NCBI GenBank assembly: GCA_050084985.1
Contig: JBITNC010000001.1
Span: 71,176,001-71,240,000, forward strand
Origin: Nageia nagi
Lineage: Eukaryota; Pinophyta
Direction: 5' to 3'
DNA: 64,000 nucleotides
Made by a program: the position numbers and the translations under genes. Within the stretch, counting starts at the first letter, position 1, and the number at the start of each line of letters is the position of its first letter. The notes under the pieces are model-generated. The model did no database searches. It was not told where the DNA came from and saw only the letters and a program-made list of their open reading frames with translations. Of this stretch, positions 57,110-64,000 are shown piece by piece.

Positions 57110-60100
57110 AGTTCAAAACTTAGCTAATTTCAAGCACTCAGGTTTCCAAAGCATTCAAAGCTTAGAGATTTTATAGTCGAGTTATCTTGAGAAAGAGAAG
57201 GGTTGTAGGACTTGCATCATCCAAACTGCTATTTTTAATGATAATTAGAGGTTCAAGAAAAGGTGTTAATATCATGAAAACCTTTCAATCATCCTCTATA
57301 GCTAAAGTGGAACAACTTGATGCTAACCTACTGTCTTTACAAGAAGAAAAGCTCAAGAATGCACTAGGAGTGAACTAGATCGAGATAGGAGTAATCAATC
57401 ATATGGATACATGAAGAGCTGATCCTAGTCACATTATTTTGAAGCTTAAGACACCTAAAGTGAGAAAAAAAGAAAAGTCACTTGCTCAGTCAAAGAGAGA
57501 TGTTATGATTGATAAGGCTTGGCATATTATGTGCCCTATGAATCCTTCACCTACCTTGAGATCTTATACTCCCTAGTGCACAGGCATCATCAAAAGGGGT
57601 ACCAAATTAGAATATTCAAAAGCACTAAAGAGGAAGATACTTTTGAGCTAATGTTTGAAGTAGTGCTAGATTACTCTCTTAACTCCATCATCCAAGCATT
57701 TGCTATTCCAATAGATTGGACATTTCATGTTAAAAAACAAATTAAATTTAAAAAAGGAGAAACATGTTTTTTATATTAATCAAGATGAAATGCTAAGTTG
57801 GATCAGTGGAAGATACCAAGATAGCAAAAAATTAAAACTCTTACTGAGCTACCAAATAGCTCTTTTTGAAAGAAAGAAAGATAAAAAACTCATGGTCATC
57901 TTGGGAAAGAAGACCCAGATTTAAGTAGACAAAGCCATGGTGTGCATGGCTTATAATATTTGAAAAGCCCATGTTTGCTATGATTTCTTAGCTTTCATAA
58001 CTAGAGAAAGTTAGAGGTGTTTGTTCAAGATTGAAAAATCAAATTTTATACATTCTTTGTATCTTTGGTGGCTGTTTGTCTATCAAAATTTGGGCAAACT
58101 TATAGAGATGAGGCTTCTAGTTGAGCCAACCAATTCCAATGCCACATCAGTGCCAATTGACTTGATGGTGCTAATTTTGACCAAGTTGCATGGATCCTAC
58201 TATGAGTTCATGGAAAAGTTCTATGCAACTACAATAAAAATTTTAACTAGAAAACTCCTTAATATGCTATAAAAAAGCACAATAAAGGAGCTACAAGTCA
58301 GAAATAAAATCAGTGATTGATACTTCTTAAGAAATTGCATTATAATAATCAGGTATGGGTATTTTGAAAAACCCTTCTTTTTACCTAAATATGTTACCCC
58401 CTAGTTGTTTCCAGTAGAGATGGGTAGATAGATTTCTACCATAGAGAGTAAATTGGGTCTAAGGGCAACTTTAAGTCTATTGTAGATATATTAGCTTCTA
58501 CTAAGAATTTTACTCTTTTAGAGATAGGATGTACGGATAGTATAGCCCAATTTATTATACAAAATTTCAAGTTAGATAAGATGGGAATTGCATGGATGTA
58601 TGACCCATCAGGGAAATTACCCAGATAATAAGGACTAGCAAGAAATGTTTAGCATTTGTCCATGATAATAGACCTCATATAGAATATTTTGTAAATAAAA
58701 TTGAGTAGGAGGTAGAAATGTACCCAGATTGAGAATTTGTACCCCTAAATAAGACCTAGATGGCCTTGGAAGGAATAAGAAAATATAGGAACTAGGAAAA
58801 TAAGAGGTAAGATTTTGTCCTCAACCCAAACGTCCTTAACCAATTAGCATATCTTGGGTGAGATACCAATAAAATTCATTATTTTACAAGATTTAGATTT
58901 GAGTATACCATAAAAATTCACCATATTAAAAGTGAATTATTTGAAAAATTCAAATATGATAAATACTAGGAGGTAGAGTATTCCAAAGATCCTCTGCCAG
59001 AGTTGGTATAGCCTCTTCCTACTCATTTTTATAGGAAACCTATTGTAGAGGAAAGGACAATGCAAATAGAAGAACCATCTAGCATGGTTCAAATTCCAAA
59101 GAAAGTAGTACAAAACCCTTAAAACACCACCACTTCTTCCCAAGAACCTTCTCCCAAAAAGAAAAAAAAAGTTCAAACTTTTGCTCAAACATAGTAGATA
59201 TTAGAGAAGGAGCAAAAGCTTATTAAAAAGCCCTAGTCAACTACAAAAAGGTCACAATCACAAATGATTATGCTTTTGCATTTAGAGGTAATAGAAGAAG
59301 TCCTAAAGGTGGTGATAAAAGAAGTAGAAATTTTTTATATAGAGGAGTTCAAAGAGCCATAGGATATAAATGCTAGTTCTGTAGAATAAGTTCAAGAATA
59401 AGAACAAAAAGAAACCTCAAAAGAGGGATAGAGCTAGATTCAACAAAGCAAGGGAAGTAAACTTGAGGCTAGTAAGACAACAATAGTTGTAACCAGAGGA
59501 GGGCCAAGAGAGGGTGATGATGATGATGAATATGAAAAAAGTACTTTGGCCTAATGGATAAGCCTAAAGAACAAGGTGATGCCATGTAAGAAGCTGAACT
59601 TAAACCAAAAGACCAATAGTTGACTCCTCCTCAGTAGTCCCAACCAATTCAACAAGTTGAGACACCTATTGTAGATAAAATTATTTCTACTCATTCTTTT
59701 ATTCCTATAGCTTTATAAGAGGAAATAAAGTTAATTTTTTCTGCACAAATTGTAAAGCCCATTGATTAGGCAAGTTTTGTTGATAAATCTCCTATGCTCC
59801 TTAAGCAATAGTCAAGAATTTTTAGTAAACAGATACAGGAGATATGAAAATTACTCAAATACCTTTCAAATAAGGGCAAATGGATTTTACTCCGATGGTA
59901 ATAATAGATGTAAATATATAGAGCACATCAGCTATTAACCAATCCAAGTTTCTTGTAAATACTTTAATGGTAGCTGGTAAAAGTCTTCAAGCAATGGAGA
60001 CTAAAATAGAGAAATTGAATAAAAAAATTGATCAATATAAGAAAGACTACTCTCTTAAAGACAAAAAAGAAGTTAATATGTAGAATAAGAATAAAGAATT

Positions 60101-60960
60101 AATTATAAAGCTTGAGAAATAGAAAATAGAATTTGATAATAGCATGGTAACATCAAGAGATGAGCTAGATACTGTAAATCAAGTGATAGAAGATCTTAAA
60201 GCTCAGGTTTTGTAGTCATGGATGCTTAGAAGATCAAATAGATTGAGGTCAAGATGTAGACTATCAATATAGCAAATAAAATTCTATCAAATGACAATAC
60301 AAAGCTATTACTACTCATGAAAAAGTTCAAAAAATCTTTGGTAGAGAAAGTTGGTGATAGAATGATAACATTATCTCACTTACATCTACTTAAGGAGGAA
60401 ATTATATAGGCCATGAAGAAATTTCATGCTCAAAATGCTCTTGATAAGCTAGCTATGGATATACCTAGAACAATTTTGGAAAGAATGTAGGTCTAATTGA
60501 GAATTTTAACTAAAAAGGAGTTTGCAATAGTCTCCTCCAAACCAAAATAGTTGTATCAAAAAAGGATCTAAGAAATTTGTGAACTCCAAAGTTTAGTATT
60601 TAACATGAACATAAATAAAAACTAACTCATAACAGAGCTAAGATTTATTAACAAATTCTTTAATTCTTTAATTGAAATAAAATCTTCCAAATTATGGGGA
60701 GAGCAAAGTATAGGTTAGTGCTACCAATTGGGTAGCCAATACATTCAATTCTTGGAATAATCTTTTTCTAAGACACAAATCTCAAAAATTTACAATAAAT
60801 AAATGAGTTTGCTTAGGAAGCCATTATAAAGTTTTTACATGTTGGAAGGCTAAATAGTGTCATAGAAAGGTTTAGAGAAGACACAAAGAAGATTAAGATA
60901 TCTCCCATCCTATCACAAGTTGATTATAAAGATCTAATTGATCTAAATAAAAGGATGTAG
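57110..60960 (+). pseudogene. Gypsy-3 extra 3' ORF, function unknown
   Basis: Sense pieces follow integrase for 3.8 kb: 57187-57378, 57519-57779, 57727-57924 and 58021-58272 give an N-terminal part I do not recognise (DYSLNSIIQAFAIPIDW, TKLHGSYYEFMEKFYATT). A Lys/Glu/Pro-rich linker with an acidic run (GDDDDEYEK) occupies about 59000-59560, and a coiled-coil-like Lys/Ile/Glu-rich part runs from about 59980 to 60480 (KIEKLNKKIDQYKKDYSLKD). The order of parts equals that of Gypsy-1 9952-13430. Direct sequence identity between the two is low by eye. Confidence 0.6.
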
Positions 60961-61082
60961 GCATTCCTTCCACCAAACATGATGGTAGAAATTGAGACTG
61001 CAACTAGGTCCACTTATGGGCAAGCCATTGGGAGCAATAGTTGAAGAGTTCTATTCTCCAATAGATAGAGACACCAAAAGAA

Positions 61083-63309
61083 TGTATTCCTTTAGAATAA
61101 TACCCAAAAATTGGGGTAATTATATTATTTTTTATTCTTCATTATTTCATTTTTTTACTACCTAGGAGCTATGTATATAAGAGTACCCAGGGAGACATTA
61201 TTCTTTTAGAGTCTTCATGAGTTCTAAAACTTTATATTCTTTCATTTTAAATCTCTCCTCTTCTCATTTTTTTCCTTAAGATGTTGAGAGGTATTTTTTT
61301 TAGTAGCCAAGAATTATTAAATAAAGATACTCAGGAGTTATGTAAATAAAAGTTATGTCAATTCTATTTCCTTTTATTCTTTACTGACTAAGAGTTGAGA
61401 GTGCCTTGGAGTCCTATCATCTCCTTTAGTATACTCAAGAAGTCATGTATGTAAAATTTTCTCACAATCATATTTATTACCTTATAATCTCTTGGAATTG
61501 TTGGCACAAATATTCAAAACTTATACAAATTTAGAATTTGACTTTTGAAGAATATCAAAAGTGCCTAAGGATTTTGAAGGATGTCATCCTAATTTTTGGT
61601 AAAAATAAGCGGGTCTCGATAGAATCAAAACATCAATAGTGCTTGAGGATTTTGAAGGATGATGTCATAATTTTGGTAAAAATAAGTGACTCCTAATAGA
61701 ACTAGAACATCAATAGAACCTAAGGATTTTGAAGGATTATGTCACAAATTTTGGTAAAAATAAGTAGGTCTTGATAGAATCAAAACATCAATAATGCTTG
61801 ATGATTTTGAAGGATGACATCATAATTTTTGGTAAAAATAAGTGGGTCTCAATAGAATTAGAACATCAATAGAGCTTAAGAATTTTAAGGATGACATCAT
61901 AAATTTTGGTAAAAATAAGTAGGTCCTAGAGCAAGCAATGGTGGGTGTAAACTTTTGAAGAACATCAATAACATAGCCTAATAATTTTGGGAGATGATGT
62001 CATAATTTTTTATTAGAATCAATGGGTCCTAGCAGAATCAAAATATCAATAGAGCCTAGCAATTTTGGAAGATGACATCAATTTTTTAGTGAAAATCAAT
62101 GGGTCCTAGAGAAATCAGAATATCAATAAATCCTATTGATCATAAGAGATGATGTTAGGATTTTTAGCTAAAATCAATAGGTTCTAAAAGAACCAGGTCA
62201 TCAATAGAGCCTAAAAGAAGAACATAGATCTTGCTAAGCAAGTGAAAGAGTAATGCATGAGAAAGGACACTTGGGTCCACTTTATCTTAAGTGTTTGACC
62301 CTTAAGGCCTATTAATGTGTCAACATCGACTCATTTCCACATAATAATGGTAGTTTTTCTTGAACCAAGCAAACATAATGTTTATCAACCATCATTACTT
62401 TGATTACTGACATCCATAATAGAGATCATAAAGATTACAAAGAAGTAGATAATGGTTGATAAAGTATAATATCAAATCATACCAATCAATGTGCAACTAA
62501 ATAACTTTTGAATCAGCTATAATGCTACCTTCAATTAGCAACAATGTTATATTCAATCAACTACAAGGTTGAAGAAGGAGTAATCAATGACATGTCAAAA
62601 GAATTGTAGCTCTATGGACATGGCTGATCAAAAGTTGTAAATCTCCAGATAGTTATGTTGATTATTACTTGTTCACTGTATAATCTAGCATAGTTGTAGC
62701 ATTTATGTAAATAATGTTATTTTAGTTGTTTCATCCAATTCTAATAGTAATGTATATTAATAAAACCCAACCACCCAAGGAGGTGGGGGAAGTTGTATAA
62801 ATAGCTAGCTTTTAAAAATAAAAAAGGTCAAACATTTGAGCAAATTTTCCTTAATCTATAAGAGCAATTCACATATGATAATACAAATAGACAATGCTTT
62901 GCCCTTTTACAACAAAGTGGTTGATATTACTTTTTTGAATGTTATGTGTGGAATGTTTTCTTCAAGTTGTGGTTGTGTGTTGTGATTGCAAGACCCCAAG
63001 TGTGAGATAGTTTTCTATTCTTAATCTTGGCTATGGATTGCTATCTGTGTTGTGATGCCTAGGTTGTAAATTTTTTATTTTAGTTGTTTACTTACTTATC
63101 TCTTTCTTGTAACTCTCCATATTTTTATTCCTTTCCTATTACTTTTGACCTTAAATATAGATAGGAATTTGCCTATAAACCAAAGATTGAGTAGAAAACC
63201 AACATAAGCACATCCCCACCACCTTCTACTCTTTCAAGGAACCTACCATTGTGGGAAGTGGAGAACATGACCAGACCAAACCCTTGGTGTTACGCTATAC
63301 CGATCAACA
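61083..63309 (+). repeat. Gypsy-3 3' LTR (2227 bp)
   Basis: TGTATTCCTTTAGAATAATA to ACCGATCAACA, aligned with 48348-50562. No clear polypurine tract precedes it; the adjoining sequence is GACACCAAAAGAA, similar to Gypsy-1. Confidence 0.92.
61560..62220 (+). repeat. Eight-unit 78-bp tandem array in the Gypsy-3 3' LTR
   Basis: Counterpart of 48794-49445. Octamer cores at about 61580, 61661, 61738, 61815, 61891, 61995, 62073 and 62150. Unit 4 has TGACATCA (61815-61822) where the 5' LTR has TGATGTCA (49047-49054). Confidence 0.92.
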
Positions 63310-64000
63310 GGAACCATAATTCAAAGATATATTTGAAGTAGTTGGAGATTAGTACTTTGATATAAATTTATAAGTAACCAACCTAGAGAAAACAATTATC
63401 AACAATCATGATAACAAAGACCTATACAAATAGAAAATGCAAATAATCCCTCTTAAGGACATCAAAAACCATAAAGAAGGATAAGGATAACCACTTTTAA
63501 ATTGCCTATCATTTAAAAAGATACCACGTATGAAAAAGAATATATATTTATCTTAGATAATGATTGGAAAGATAGAATGTTACCACAAATGAAACTAAGA
63601 TATTATATTTCACCATAACTTTGAGAAATGAAGCCTTTAATTGGCTTATGAAATATAAGAAATCATACCCAATCAAGCTATACATACATGGCAACAAATT
63701 AGAGATACTTTCAAATTTTAAAACCACTTTCCCAAATAAGGAATGGAAAGTTTTATCAAAATAAAGGATATGGTACATGACCTTGAGAAAGTATACAAAA
63801 TATGATAAACAATTCAAAGCATCACAATGGAAACTATAGAAGCCAATGACTAGGAAGAAAAGAACCAAATGGTTTATATCTAGAATAAAATCCAACATCA
63901 AAATATCCATGGAAAACTTCTATCTTACCTATGTTGAGGAATTATATGTGGTGGTAGAAATCAAATTTTATGCATGGAAATTGAAGGGTATTAACTCAGA
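63310..64000 (+). other. Right flank with a weak coding-like frame
   Basis: After GGAAC (63310-63314) the DNA resumes the tract interrupted by Gypsy-3. From about 63580 to 64000 one plus-strand frame reads through about 140 codons with two internal stops and several Trp and Tyr residues (RNEAFNWLMKYKKSYPIKLY, WKVLSK, YVEELYVVVEIKFYAWKLKG). No family is recognised. It may be an eroded element protein continuing beyond the window or chance. Confidence 0.35.

Larger units (their letters stand above)
48348..63309 (+). mobile_element. Gypsy-3: second Tat-like Ty3/gypsy LTR retrotransposon
   Basis: A 15.0-kb element with LTRs of 2215 and 2227 bp, a primer site like that of Gypsy-1, and the same domain order: gag, protease, early RNase H, RT, degenerate RNase H, integrase, long 3' ORF. 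It shares with Gypsy-1 the TATAnATAGCTAG core promoter, the CX2CX3HX4C knuckle and CRE-like LTR motifs, but differs widely in sequence, so the two are related families rather than copies. More heavily decayed than Gypsy-1. Confidence 0.9.

Noticed and set aside
63580-64000. Endogenous pararetrovirus
   Set aside because: Considered because of the frame at the edge, but no RT, movement-protein or coat motifs were seen, so there is no support.

Overview
The window is AT-rich nuclear DNA made almost wholly of decayed, nested LTR retrotransposons. No intact host gene, tRNA or rRNA gene is recognisable. The families present (Ty3/gypsy of the Tat type with two RNase H domains, Ty1/copia with initiator-Met primer sites, and a Sirevirus-like copia), the density of old nested insertions and the near loss of CpG point to a land plant with a large genome. 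A gymnosperm or similar large-genome seed plant is plausible, but the species cannot be fixed from this sequence.

Layout, left block (1-31306). An old minus-strand gypsy element (Gypsy-2; gag and protease at 23.3-25.7 kb, primer site near 26.7 kb) was entered by a minus-strand copia element (Copia-1, 1909-23202, target duplication ATTAT). The left LTR of Copia-1 was later split by a plus-strand Tat-like gypsy element (Gypsy-1, 2135-14848, target duplication ATAAC). A solo LTR of the Copia-1 family (26004-26503, target duplication CTTCA) sits in the Gypsy-2 leader. From 26708 to 31306 there is only non-coding AT-rich sequence, probably beginning with the Gypsy-2 LTR.

Right block (31307-64000). 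Copia-2 (31307-48276, target duplication TATAG) belongs to the same lineage as Copia-1. It is interrupted by a Sirevirus-like element, Copia-3 (34839-43861), whose 3' LTR is cut short and joined to an inverted piece of the same LTR (43862-44195). About 70 bp further on, a second Tat-like element, Gypsy-3 (48348-63309, target duplication GAAAC/GGAAC), fills the rest. The last 0.7 kb is an unrecognised flank with a weakly coding-like frame.

How the parts work together. Each element once encoded its own capsid protein, protease, reverse transcriptase/RNase H and integrase between LTR promoters. All are now dead: frames carry many stops, mostly TAG where related copies have Gln CAG, which fits deamination of methylated cytosines. 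The points most worth follow-up are in the two Tat-like elements: (i) an extra RNase H domain lying before the reverse transcriptase; (ii) a long sense ORF after integrase with a globular part, a Pro/Ser-rich or charged linker and a coiled coil; (iii) LTRs that repeat decayed forms of the palindrome TGACGTCA, in Gypsy-3 as eight 78-bp units; (iv) an atypical CX2CX3HX4C zinc knuckle in both gag proteins. Copia-1 and Copia-2 share unusually long leaders with splice-like borders.
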